Of a DNA stretch of 64,000 nt, positions 56,742 through 64,000 are shown piece by piece. The position numbers and the translations under genes are program-made. Numbering within the stretch: the first letter of the stretch is position 1; the number at the start of each line of letters is the position of its first letter. The DNA comes from Corallococcus soli (GTDB lineage: Bacteria; Myxococcota; Myxococcia; Myxococcales; Myxococcaceae), in the NCBI RefSeq assembly GCF_014930455.1, contig NZ_JAAIYO010000003.1, forward strand, positions 372,001-436,000, read 5' to 3'. The notes beneath the pieces were generated by a model that was not told where the DNA came from, did no database searches, and saw nothing but the letters and a program-made list of their open reading frames with translations.

Positions 56742-56888
56742 CGGGGCTCGCCTGTGGTTGGAACTTGCCAGCCCCACCTGAATGGGGCCTGCCCGTCGTG
56801 AATCGCGATATCCACCGTGGGGCCCAGACGCTAGGCTTGGCGCGTTGGTGGTTCGCCACCCACCCCCTGGAAGGAAATCCCAAAGCCT

Positions 56889-58199
56889 ATGCGCGCCAAG
56901 TCGACCCCTCTGAGCGCCCTGCTGGCCGGCATCATCGGCAGTGCCGTGATGGCTGGCTGTCAAACGTATGACTTCGAGCCGGTGGATCCGCTCGCGATCG
57001 CCCAGACGACCAAGGAAACGGTGATCACGGCGCGCGGAAGCAAGCCGGACGTGATGCTGCTGGTGGACACCTCTGGCTCCATGACGCTGCCCGTGGATCC
57101 CGAGAGGACCGTGAACGGCGTGAAGGTCTGCCACGGCAAGGATGGCCAGGGCCGGGACTACGTCTGCGAAGACACCTTGCCCTGCGACACGTCCGTGTGT
57201 CCCACCCGCTGGTCGGAGCTCCAGGCCGCCATGGGCCCGTTCCTCGCGGAGAGCGGCAAGCTGGTCCGCTTCGGCCTGACGACGTATCCGGCGCCCATCA
57301 CGGTGGCATCGCCCTCCGTGACCCAGTTCTGCGCCCCGGCCGCGCAGGGTGAGAGCGTTCGCGTTCCCATCCCGACCACCCTGGACGCGGACGAGGATCT
57401 GCAGGCCCACGCGAACACCCTCAACGCGGCCCTCCAGGCGATCCCCAACAGCGGCGCGAACCGCCCCCGCGGTGGTACGCCGACGAGCGGAAGCCTGGAG
57501 TTCACGGGCTCGCTGCTGACGTCGGACTCCGCGGAGCGCGAGCAGATCATCATCCTGCTGACCGACGGTCTGCCGAACTGCAACGACAAGAACCAGTACA
57601 GCGGCCGTGAGAATCCCCAGGAGTGCGCTTGCACCTTGACCCCGTCGAGCCTCTGCGCCGCGGAGGACAGCCCGTACGAAATGCGCGGCTGCCTCGACAA
57701 GAACGCCTCGGTCGCGGCGGTGGAGAGGCTGAAGGCGCGCAATATCTCCACCATCGTCATCGGCTTCGGCGCGGAGACGTCGTCAGGCGCTGGACCCCAG
57801 GTGCTCAATGAGATGGCCAAGGCGGGCGGCTTCGCGCGCGATTGCCGCGCGGACATCGACTGCGGCGCGGGGGACACCTGCGACGTGAACACCCAGCTCT
57901 GTGGTCGTGCCTTCTACCAGGCGGCGAACCAGGAGGAGCTGGCGGCGGCGCTGAAGGCCATCAGCGAGGAACTCGAGCCCGGCGAGCCCTGCTTCATCCC
58001 GCTCGACCCCAGCCAGCTCCCGTCCGACCCCGCGCTCATCGTCGTCTACATCGACGGCGAGCGCACGCTCGCGGGCCCGGACACCTGGGCGGTGGGCGAG
58101 GCTGGCGTGCGGTTCACGGGCAGCACCTGCACGCGCCTTGAGGCGTCGCGTCCCGAGGACCCGATCAAGGTCGAAGTGCGCGCCATCCGCGAGCTGTAG
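56889..58199 (+). CDS. cglB: VWA-domain lipoprotein, CglB-like
   Basis: A 436-residue lipoprotein with lipobox MAGC (Cys24). A von Willebrand A domain with a full metal site follows: DTSGSM (Asp60), GGTPTSG and TDGLPNC. Many cysteines occur as pairs or clusters (CACTLTPSSLC, DCGAGDTCDVNTQLCG). This layout and length match CglB, the outer-membrane lipoprotein that links the gliding machinery of myxobacteria to the surface. I assign it by overall likeness, not by alignment, and other VWA lipoproteins exist in these genomes. The upstream 200 bp has no convincing promoter; a small GGTGG-TTCG-CCACC hairpin lies at 56847-56860. Confidence 0.7.
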   Translation: MRAKSTPLSALLAGIIGSAVMAGCQTYDFEPVDPLAIAQTTKETVITARGSKPDVMLLVDTSGSMTLPVDPERTVNGVKVCHGKDGQGRDYVCEDTLPCDTSVCPTRWSELQAAMGPFLAESGKLVRFGLTTYPAPITVASPSVTQFCAPAAQGESVRVPIPTTLDADEDLQAHANTLNAALQAIPNSGANRPRGGTPTSGSLEFTGSLLTSDSAEREQIIILLTDGLPNCNDKNQYSGRENPQECACTLTPSSLCAAEDSPYEMRGCLDKNASVAAVERLKARNISTIVIGFGAETSSGAGPQVLNEMAKAGGFARDCRADIDCGAGDTCDVNTQLCGRAFYQAANQEELAAALKAISEELEPGEPCFIPLDPSQLPSDPALIVVYIDGERTLAGPDTWAVGEAGVRFTGSTCTRLEASRPEDPIKVEVRAIREL

Positions 58200-58236
58200 C
58201 GCGCGGCGGAGGATTGAAGCTGAGGCGCCACGGCCC

Positions 58237-58259
58237 GGCGGGTCCATTCAGGGCCCGCC
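58237..58259. terminator. Hairpin between convergent genes
   Basis: GGCGGGTCC pairs with GGGCCCGCC (one wobble) across ATTCA, between the VWA lipoprotein gene and the convergent ferritin-like gene. Confidence 0.5.
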
Positions 58260-58285
58260 CGAGAGACCCACCGGGCCAGGGCGTC

Positions 58286-58852
58286 TCAATTCATCCGCGA
58301 ACACCGGCGCTGGTGGGCCACCAGCGCGGCGTGCATGTCATGGGCGTGTGACTCCTCCTGCTGGAGGATGTCCTCCAGCAGCCGCCGCGTGGTGCGGTCG
58401 TGATTCGCGAAGTGGCGGAGCAGGTCGCGGTAGGTCTCGATGGCGATGCGCTTCGCCAGCAGGCTCTCGCGGAGCCGGTCTCCCGGATGCGGGTCCGCGC
58501 CGGAGGGATGGGCGTCGCGGGAGCTGATCCCCCTGGGGTGGAAGTCTGGCTGGCCGCCCAGGGTGTGGATGCGCTCGGAGAGCCGCAGCGCGTGTTCCTG
58601 ATCCTCGCGCGCGTGCTGGCCGAACTCCGCCTTCACCGCTTCGCTGTCGAGCCCCGCCGTGGAGAGGGCGTGGTGCGTGTAGCGCAGCACGCAGACAATC
58701 TCCGTCGCGAGCGCGTCATTGAGCAGCCGGAGGGTCGTCGCGACGGTGTACGGGGCGTCCCGCGCGAAGGCCCCTTCCTCCAGGTGTTCAAGGACGCGGT
58801 GGCGAATCGCCTGGAGGTCGGTGACGAACGGCGAGGTCTGCGATTCGACCAT
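58286..58852 (-). CDS. Ferritin-like (bacterioferritin-type) protein
   Basis: A 188-residue four-helix-bundle protein. Di-iron ligand motifs are visible: Glu in ALATEIVCVLRYTHH, ExxH in REDQEHALRLSE, and ExxH in LQQEESHAHDM, with a further Glu in IAIETYRDLL. Members store iron or protect DNA; here no DNA-binding tail is obvious. The ATG at 58852 is chosen because the alternative at 58876 adds MHPLGAPA without support. Confidence 0.9.
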   Translation of the reverse strand: MVESQTSPFVTDLQAIRHRVLEHLEEGAFARDAPYTVATTLRLLNDALATEIVCVLRYTHHALSTAGLDSEAVKAEFGQHAREDQEHALRLSERIHTLGGQPDFHPRGISSRDAHPSGADPHPGDRLRESLLAKRIAIETYRDLLRHFANHDRTTRRLLEDILQQEESHAHDMHAALVAHQRRCSRMN

Positions 58853-59003
58853 GGCGGGTGCCCCCAGCGGATGCATGTCGGGAAGCTGGGGCGGGAGGAG
58901 CGTGAGCGGCCACCCCCTCTGCCCTGGAGCACCAGGCGCTCATGCCCGTCCGTCCCGCCCTGGAGCACGCCCTGCGTGCTGAAGGGAAGACGGTCCCGCG
59001 GGC

Positions 59004-59822
59004 TCACCGGGGGCCGCGGAAGCGGCTTTCGAGCCACGCGACGGCGAAGGCCACCATCGGCCGTGCCTCCACCAGCACCGACGGTGCATGGCCCACCCGC
59101 CCGCGCCGGCCCTGGCCGGTGGCGAGGAAGGCTTCGACGATCTCCGCGAAGAAGTCCTCCGCGAGCCCTTCGACCACGGGCTGGCTGGTGTCGAACTCCT
59201 CGAACCTCCGCCAGACCGTCCGCCCATCGACGAGGAGCGGGGCTTCGTAGTGGAGGACGCGCTTGTGGGGCAGGTCGGCCAGGTGCTCCGCATGGTGGAG
59301 GAGCGTCATGGTGTCGAGCGGCGCACCGAGCATCAGCGTCTTGCCGCCCGAGGCGACCAGCTTGCCGAAGGGAGACTGGGGCCCATAGCCGTAGTCGAGC
59401 GCATGGTCGGCGGTGAACCAGTCCGCGCGGCCTCCCAGGGCTGCGCAGGAGGCTCCGGGGCTCCCGCTGCGCCTGGCGCCGGGCGTGGTGCGGAGCAGCT
59501 CGGGGAAGGCACCGTTGTCGCGGGCCGAACGGGAGCGGAGTGGATCGAAGGGGGGAATCTGATCGCGCAGCGCGGGATCATCGCGGACCTCGTCCGCCAG
59601 CTGCCAATCGCAATAACCCAGCAGCGTGCCGTCCGGTCCCAGCACATCACCCAGGGCGGCGATGAGCGCGTCGGGTCCACCCAGGATGGGGCCGACCGAG
59701 CGCAGGGCGGCATGGGCCAGCACCGCATCGCCAGGTTCAAGCCCCAGCGTCTGGAGGTGGCTGGCCAGCGTCGCCCGGGTCCAGGGGGAGGGCGGGTCGG
59801 TCGTCTCGTTCCGGGGAGGCAT
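59004..59822 (-). CDS. AAC(3)-family aminoglycoside N-acetyltransferase
   Basis: A 272-residue protein of the Antibiotic_NAT (AAC(3)) family. Diagnostic segments are VLAHAALRSVGPILGG, GTLLGYCDW, YGPQSPFGKLVASGGKTLMLG and MTLLHHAEHLA. It would use acetyl-CoA to acetylate the 3-amino group of aminoglycosides. Chromosomal members often have other or unknown substrates, so resistance is not implied. It is a single gene; no mobile element is adjacent. Confidence 0.93.
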   Translation of the reverse strand: MPPRNETTDPPSPWTRATLASHLQTLGLEPGDAVLAHAALRSVGPILGGPDALIAALGDVLGPDGTLLGYCDWQLADEVRDDPALRDQIPPFDPLRSRSARDNGAFPELLRTTPGARRSGSPGASCAALGGRADWFTADHALDYGYGPQSPFGKLVASGGKTLMLGAPLDTMTLLHHAEHLADLPHKRVLHYEAPLLVDGRTVWRRFEEFDTSQPVVEGLAEDFFAEIVEAFLATGQGRRGRVGHAPSVLVEARPMVAFAVAWLESRFRGPR

Positions 59823-59825
59823 GGG

Positions 59826-59854
59826 GGCTCAGGATACGCCAATCAACCTGAGCC
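59826..59854. terminator. Hairpin between the DUF3224 and AAC(3) genes
   Basis: GGCTCAGG and CCTGAGCC, 8-bp perfect arms around a 13-nt loop. On the minus strand it lies after the DUF3224 gene and 3 nt before the AAC(3) start, so it may be a terminator or hide the start region. Confidence 0.45.
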
Positions 59855-59874
59855 GCTTTCGCCGAGCCGCGACG

Positions 59875-60285
59875 CTACGGCGCGCCCTGGGGGAGCGTGT
59901 ATTGGAAGTCGTACGAGTGCTTCCCGCCCGCGGCGATGTCGATGGTCATTGAACCGGCGAGCCCCACGAGCTCACCGGTCCCGGAGTCCGGCACCACCGT
60001 GATGACGAGCTGGGGCGCGCCGCGCGTCATCGTCCCGGAGTGCTGGAGCGCGAAGGTGCCGCTGCGGCCCTCCAGCGTGCCGGTGACGCGCTCCATGGCC
60101 ACGTACCCCGCGGAGCCGTCCACGGGCGTGCGCACCGCGAGCATCTGCCCCTGGCTCGTGGCCTCCAGCGCGCCGTGGTAGCGCTTGTCCAGGTTCATCC
60201 GGCCCGGGGCCGCCTCCACCGCGCCCGCCTCCGGGGCCATGGGGGTGAGCTTGACGTCGAAAGGGCCGCTTGCACGCTTCGTCAT
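59875..60285 (-). CDS. DUF3224-family protein
   Basis: A 136-residue protein. The family pattern is clear: a beta-barrel-like chain with LDKRYHGALEATSQGQML, GYVAMERVTGTLEGRSGTF, LQHSGTM and VVPDSGTGELVGLAGSM. The activity of this family is unknown. GGAG lies 8 nt before the ATG at 60285. Confidence 0.93.
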   Translation of the reverse strand: MTKRASGPFDVKLTPMAPEAGAVEAAPGRMNLDKRYHGALEATSQGQMLAVRTPVDGSAGYVAMERVTGTLEGRSGTFALQHSGTMTRGAPQLVITVVPDSGTGELVGLAGSMTIDIAAGGKHSYDFQYTLPQGAP

Positions 60286-60438
60286 GGGGATGGCTCCGTT
60301 GCTGATGTGGCGGACGGATACGCCAGGATCCCGGCTCGCGCCAGACGTCCAGGGCCCCCTGATGTATGCTGGGTGTCTTCATGACAATGTGGGTTCACGA
60401 CGCTCGTGACCCACGCGTCTTCTGATGGAGGCAGGCCC

Positions 60439-61536
60439 GTGATCAGCTCCCTCATCCGGCAGGTCGTCACCGCGGTCCAGACGGCGGTCACGAAGCCCCC
60501 GGCGGCCCCGCCTCCGGCCCCTGCGGACACGCCCGCGCCCTATTTCCAGGACGCACTGGAGAAGGCGCGGCCGAGCCCGGTGAACCTCAGCGGCTACGGG
60601 AGCGCGCCTTCGTCAACGGAGGCCTCGCGCGTCACCGCGGCCCCGACCCAGGCGGCCAGCGGCGAGACCCACGGTCCGCCGATGTTGCATCTGGACGCCG
60701 GGTGGACGCCGCAGGGGCAGGGCTACGACGCCGGGCGCGGCGAGGTGCTCACGACCTATTACAACGACGACCACGACGTGCTGCTCTCCGTGCAGGACAA
60801 GGACTCGGGCGGCGAGACGCTCCAGGTCGAGCTCGGAGGTGCCAGTGGCACGGGCCCCGCGCCCACGCACGGTGGCGGTGTCTCGACCGACGGCGAGTTC
60901 GTCTACGTCTCCGACACGGACCACATCTTCGTCTACACGCGTGACGAGCTTGAGCGGGCGGCGAAGACCGGGACCCAGGCCAGCGCCTTCCAGGTGATGG
61001 ACGTCCCGGAGCGCGACGGCGTGAAGGACCCGGCCACCGGCCTCGACCTCGTGTCCGCTGGCAGCTTCATGACCGTGAAGGACGGCTACGCGTACATCGG
61101 CGGCTACAGCAAGGAGGGTGATGGCAAGGCGGGCGCCGTCTGGCGGTACAAGCTGGACGAGAAGACCGGAGCCCTCATCGAGGACTCGCGCGAGGGGCCC
61201 ATCCGGGCGCCGGACCGCGCCCAGGGCATGACGGTGGTCGACGGCGCCCTGCTGTTCACCACGGGCGACCACAAGCTCGTCTACCAGCCGTTCGAATCCA
61301 CCGAGGACTCCTTCAAGGCGGACATCAAGGACCGGGTGGACATCGGCAACGGGCTGATCGACCCCTACGCCCAGGGCGTGAACGTCATCGATGGCGAGCT
61401 CTGGGTGACGTACGAGAGCGGCTCGCACAAGTACCGCGACAAGGTCGATGAGCCCCGCGAGCACATCCAGCGCATCCCGCTGGAGGACCTGGACCTCGCG
61501 GCGGCGTGCCTCACGCCAGAGCGACTTGAGGGCTGA
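60439..61536 (+). CDS. Beta-propeller-like protein of unknown function
   Basis: About 365 residues from a GTG with GGAGG seven nt upstream. No signal peptide; the first 60 residues are Ala/Pro-rich. The rest alternates blade-like units (DGEFVYVSDTDHIFVYTRDE, DGYAYIGGYSKEG, DGALLFTTGDHKLVYQPFE, DGELWVTYES), which suggest a propeller. No catalytic motif is seen. Confidence 0.8.
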   Translation: MISSLIRQVVTAVQTAVTKPPAAPPPAPADTPAPYFQDALEKARPSPVNLSGYGSAPSSTEASRVTAAPTQAASGETHGPPMLHLDAGWTPQGQGYDAGRGEVLTTYYNDDHDVLLSVQDKDSGGETLQVELGGASGTGPAPTHGGGVSTDGEFVYVSDTDHIFVYTRDELERAAKTGTQASAFQVMDVPERDGVKDPATGLDLVSAGSFMTVKDGYAYIGGYSKEGDGKAGAVWRYKLDEKTGALIEDSREGPIRAPDRAQGMTVVDGALLFTTGDHKLVYQPFESTEDSFKADIKDRVDIGNGLIDPYAQGVNVIDGELWVTYESGSHKYRDKVDEPREHIQRIPLEDLDLAAACLTPERLEG

Positions 61537-61639
61537 GCCTCCGGGGTGAGGGCGCCCGGCTCCCGCCGCGCCAGCGGGGCCGCCATGCCTTCGGCCGCGA
61601 CAGTGCCCACCGCATGTCGCGCGGGTAGACTCGCGCTTC

Positions 61640-62380
61640 ATGACGCTCCCCCGTTCCGGCCCCTTCCGCACCCTCCGTCGCCGCCGCTTGCTGCGCCGGC
61701 CCTTTCCCCCCGAATGGGCTGGCCCGCTGGAGCGCCACGTCCCCTTCGCCCAGGAGATGGCGCCCGAGCTGCGCCCGCGCTTCCTGGACCTGCTCAAGGT
61801 CTTCATCTGGGAGAAGGAGTTCATCGGGGCAGGGGGCTTCACGATCACCGACGAGGTCCGGGTCGTGGTGTCCGCGACCGCCGTGCGCCTGGTGCTCCAC
61901 CTGGACCTCGCCTATTACGACCGCTTGAGGGAGGTCATCGTCTATCCAGACGCCTTCCGGCTTCCGGACCGCACGGGCGTGGTGCTGGGCGAGGCGAAGC
62001 ACTGGGGCAGCGTCATCCTGTCGTGGCAGTCGGTGCTGGCGGGACTGCGCGATCCGAATGACGGCCACTCCACGGCCACGCATGAGTTCGCCCATGTCCT
62101 GGACCGCGAGGACGGAAGCTTCGACGGCACTCCCCAGCTGCGCCGTTACTCGCACTACACGGCCTGGGCCTCGGTGATGGGCGAGCACTACCTCAAGCTT
62201 CGCGAGGGCCGTCGTCCGGAGCGAAGGGTGCTGGATGACTATGGCGGGCTCAACGAGGCCGAGTTCTTCGCCGTGGCCACCGAGTCCTTCTTCGAGAAGC
62301 CACGTCAGATGAAGGAGCAGACGCCGGACCTCTACGAGGAGCTCATGCGCTTCTACGGATGGGATCCGGCGCGCGGGTGA
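61640..62380 (+). CDS. mtfA: MtfA-like zinc peptidase (M90)
   Basis: A 246-residue protein with the zinc motif HEFAH (His148, Glu149, His152) and a downstream Glu in NEAEFFAVATESFFE, as in MtfA. Family members are cytosolic aminopeptidases; in E. coli MtfA binds Mlc and so tunes glucose transport. An Mlc homologue is not near, so that partner is not implied. The length is normal. Confidence 0.93.
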   Translation: MTLPRSGPFRTLRRRRLLRRPFPPEWAGPLERHVPFAQEMAPELRPRFLDLLKVFIWEKEFIGAGGFTITDEVRVVVSATAVRLVLHLDLAYYDRLREVIVYPDAFRLPDRTGVVLGEAKHWGSVILSWQSVLAGLRDPNDGHSTATHEFAHVLDREDGSFDGTPQLRRYSHYTAWASVMGEHYLKLREGRRPERRVLDDYGGLNEAEFFAVATESFFEKPRQMKEQTPDLYEELMRFYGWDPARG

Positions 62381-62417
62381 TGGGCCGGCTCGACTTGGAA
62401 GGGAACCGCATGGTGCA

Positions 62418-63038
62418 ATGACGCCCATGCCCAACGTGTTCCTCTACAACCCGTTCAAGAGCGACTGTATCGAAGACCTCATCGATAGATGGGTGAATGC
62501 AGAGGAGGCTCGGGGTTGGAAGAAGGACCTGGTTCGGGTGCGACACGGCCCGAACAAACCGCTCGACGACCTGGAGCCCGGTGACACGCTCTACATCATC
62601 GGCCACGGCGACGTGACGCCGAACCGCATCTGCGACCGGGCGAGTTCGGACGGTGGCACCCCGGAGATCCTCCATCCGCCCCAACTGGCCGCGCGGCTGT
62701 TCGCGGACGGGCTGACGGACAAGGCGATCACCATCAAGATCTACAGCTGTCTGGCGGCCCGGGGCGTCCTGGACAGCTTCGCCACGAATGCCGCGCTCCA
62801 GATCAAGCAGAAGTGTGGAAGCAGCGGAGGGCTGTCGTGCAAGTTCAACATCTACGGCTACGATGAGATTGTTTCCATCCTGGTCCTGAATCCCCAGACA
62901 GGGGAGTACGGCAAGTTCGTCGGTGAGCTGAAGGAGGACGTTACCGGCGTGGGCGAGGACACCATCGAACTCACCACCCGAAAGGCGAAGTCCTCCAGGA
63001 AGCTCCTCGTCAAGAAGGGCTTCGGCCTCGTCATGTAG
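62418..63038 (+). CDS. Candidate clan-CD cysteine peptidase domain protein
   Basis: A 206-residue single-domain protein. Two hydrophobic blocks end in the clan-CD pair: LYIIGHGD with His63-Gly64, and IKIYSCLAA with Cys111. This is the catalytic His-Cys order of caspases, gingipains, C80 and CHAT-type proteases. No signal peptide or partner domain. Codon third positions are less GC-biased than those of its neighbours (for example gaagacctcatcgatagatg), hinting at transfer. The start may be ATG 62418 or 62427. A tiny ATG-GTG-CAA-TGA frame at 62411 overlaps 62418. The family match is structural reasoning only. Confidence 0.55.
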   Translation: MTPMPNVFLYNPFKSDCIEDLIDRWVNAEEARGWKKDLVRVRHGPNKPLDDLEPGDTLYIIGHGDVTPNRICDRASSDGGTPEILHPPQLAARLFADGLTDKAITIKIYSCLAARGVLDSFATNAALQIKQKCGSSGGLSCKFNIYGYDEIVSILVLNPQTGEYGKFVGELKEDVTGVGEDTIELTTRKAKSSRKLLVKKGFGLVM

Positions 63039-63061
63039 CTCCGGGAAGCCGGTGGTCGCCG

Positions 63062-63832
63062 TCACCGTCCGGAGGTCGGCTCCGCGGGGCTCGCCGAGGC
63101 CCCGCTTTGGGCGCGGGGCGGCTGGCCGGTGGGGGGCGCCATGGGCTCCGCGAGCGGGATGGGCTGTCGGGTGACGCGCGCGACCTCGGCGGAGGTAGGG
63201 CCCGGGTTCCAGTAATCGCCGAGGCGGGAGACGACGTGTTCACCCACCGGCTGCGTCTGACGCAGCAATGCCGGGGCGCGCTCGGGCGGTGCGCGGTACT
63301 GCCCCACCGCCGGGCGCAGGAAGTCGCTCATGCTCACGAAGGTCCAGGCCAGCCCGGTGCTCACTCCAGGAGGCGCCATCGGTTGCCAGCCGATGTAGCC
63401 CTCGTCCCACCGCCAGTCCACCCAGGCCGGGGCCCATTCACTGTCGGGCCACCACACCCAGCCCACCGTGGGCTTGTCGACCCACCGGCCGTAATGGAAG
63501 GGCGCCCAATCCCAATCCCATTCGGTCTCGAAGGTCCAACCCCAATCACTGGACACCCAGCGCCCCCCGGTGGCGTAGGGCACGAAGTCCGCGCCCACGA
63601 CGTTGGCATCCGGGCGCCAGACCCAGCCGACGTCTGGCAGGTCCATCCAGGTGCCGTAGGGGGACAACACGTCCCGGAACTGCGTGATGGCGCTGCCCTC
63701 CGTCACGGCGCCGGAGCTCACCTGGCGGCCGAAGTCCTCCGGCCCCATCGCGCAGCCGGAGGCCGCCAGGAGGGCGATGACGCCCGTGCCACTGGCTCGA
63801 AGCCAGCGCCTCCGCGTGTTCCAGGGGCCCAT
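63062..63832 (-). CDS. DUF6600-family Trp-rich lipoprotein
   Basis: A 256-residue lipoprotein (lipobox ASGC). The mature protein is rich in Trp with repeats of the form YGTWMDLPDVGWVWRP, TFETEWDWDWAPFHYGRW and GWVWWPDSEWAPAWVDWR, the hallmark of DUF6600. The C-terminus is Pro/Ala-rich. GAGAG lies 5 nt before the ATG at 63832. Role unknown; these proteins sit in the envelope. Confidence 0.92.
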   Translation of the reverse strand: MGPWNTRRRWLRASGTGVIALLAASGCAMGPEDFGRQVSSGAVTEGSAITQFRDVLSPYGTWMDLPDVGWVWRPDANVVGADFVPYATGGRWVSSDWGWTFETEWDWDWAPFHYGRWVDKPTVGWVWWPDSEWAPAWVDWRWDEGYIGWQPMAPPGVSTGLAWTFVSMSDFLRPAVGQYRAPPERAPALLRQTQPVGEHVVSRLGDYWNPGPTSAEVARVTRQPIPLAEPMAPPTGQPPRAQSGASASPAEPTSGR

Positions 63833-64000
63833 GTCCGCTCTCTTTCGTGGGGGTCTGTCCTGGAAGATGTGCCTTCTCGTCCGGCGGGGAGGCACGTTCG
63901 AGCGGCCCGGCCGTCCACCGGGCGCACCACACGCGGCCCCGTTCCGCTGCTCCCCGTCTGCCCGGTCCCAGGAAGCAAGCGAATGGGTCCAGGGTCCGTC
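63833..64000. other. Upstream region of the DUF6600 lipoprotein gene
   Basis: No gene is seen up to the window edge. It must hold the promoter of the DUF6600 gene, which I cannot locate. Confidence 0.4.

Noticed and set aside
56700-56888. A sigma-54 promoter upstream of the CglB-like gene (TGGTTGGAACTTGC)
   Set aside because: The GG-to-GC spacing is 9 nt, one short of the required 10.

Overview
The DNA is very GC-rich with strong G/C bias at third codon positions. It carries an aib/mvaS alternative isovaleryl-CoA operon, a CglB-like gliding lipoprotein, many two-component systems with sigma-54 activators, and a giant hybrid NRPS-PKS gene. This combination points to a myxobacterium of the Myxococcaceae (Corallococcus or Myxococcus type). 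The assignment is from gene content only.

Region 1 (1-19982, minus strand) is one uninterrupted reading frame of at least 6660 codons that leaves the left edge. It starts at 19982 behind a good Shine-Dalgarno and encodes, in order, four C-A-PCP modules, a KS-AT-ACP polyketide module without reductive domains, and a C domain. The C domain is followed by a degenerate adenylation domain with a luciferase-like monooxygenase (LLM) inserted in it. The signatures predict a tetrapeptide (Ser-like, Val-like, unassigned, hydrophobic) extended by one malonate and then oxidised. This logic fits alpha-keto-beta-amino-acid (ketoamide) peptides. A 60-bp tandem repeat expands the KS-AT linker.

Region 2 (19983-25842) is a patchwork: gene remnants, a lipoprotein alpha/beta hydrolase flanked by a ~130-bp direct repeat, a Gfo/Idh oxidoreductase, a Cys-rich lipoprotein with an Asp-Ala-Gly repeat tail, a 2-oxoglutarate/Fe(II) oxygenase and a small secreted protein.

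Region 3 (25843-30540, minus) is the aibR-aibA-aibB-aibC-mvaS operon. It makes isovaleryl-CoA from acetyl-CoA units instead of leucine. Two perfect TetR-type palindromes 25 bp apart lie upstream of aibR.

Region 4 (30650-43367) holds an overlapping NtrB/NtrC-type kinase-regulator pair, an SLC13-type permease, an M48 peptidase, a second kinase followed by a 14-bp perfect hairpin, a receiver-like protein without any phosphorylation residues, a DUF6232 membrane protein, a stand-alone LLM oxidoreductase, a secreted protein, and a receiver-GAF-GGDEF protein whose GGDEF motif is lost.

Region 5 (43448-52639, minus) is a signalling block: CHASE2, FecR and OmpA proteins in one tight operon behind a single-domain response regulator, a second single-domain regulator, and another NtrB/NtrC pair whose AAA+ loop reads GAFTSA. 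Sigma-54 (-24/-12) look-alikes sit exactly at the starts of both single-domain regulators.

Region 6 (52640-64000) is mixed housekeeping and envelope functions: a Pro-rich protein, an OsmC-like protein without the first Cys, an SRPBCC protein, PPK2, a fatty-acid desaturase, a CglB-like VWA lipoprotein, a ferritin-like protein, an AAC(3) acetyltransferase, a DUF3224 protein, a beta-propeller-like protein, an MtfA-like peptidase, a candidate clan-CD cysteine peptidase and a DUF6600 lipoprotein. No rRNA, tRNA, IS element or CRISPR array was seen.
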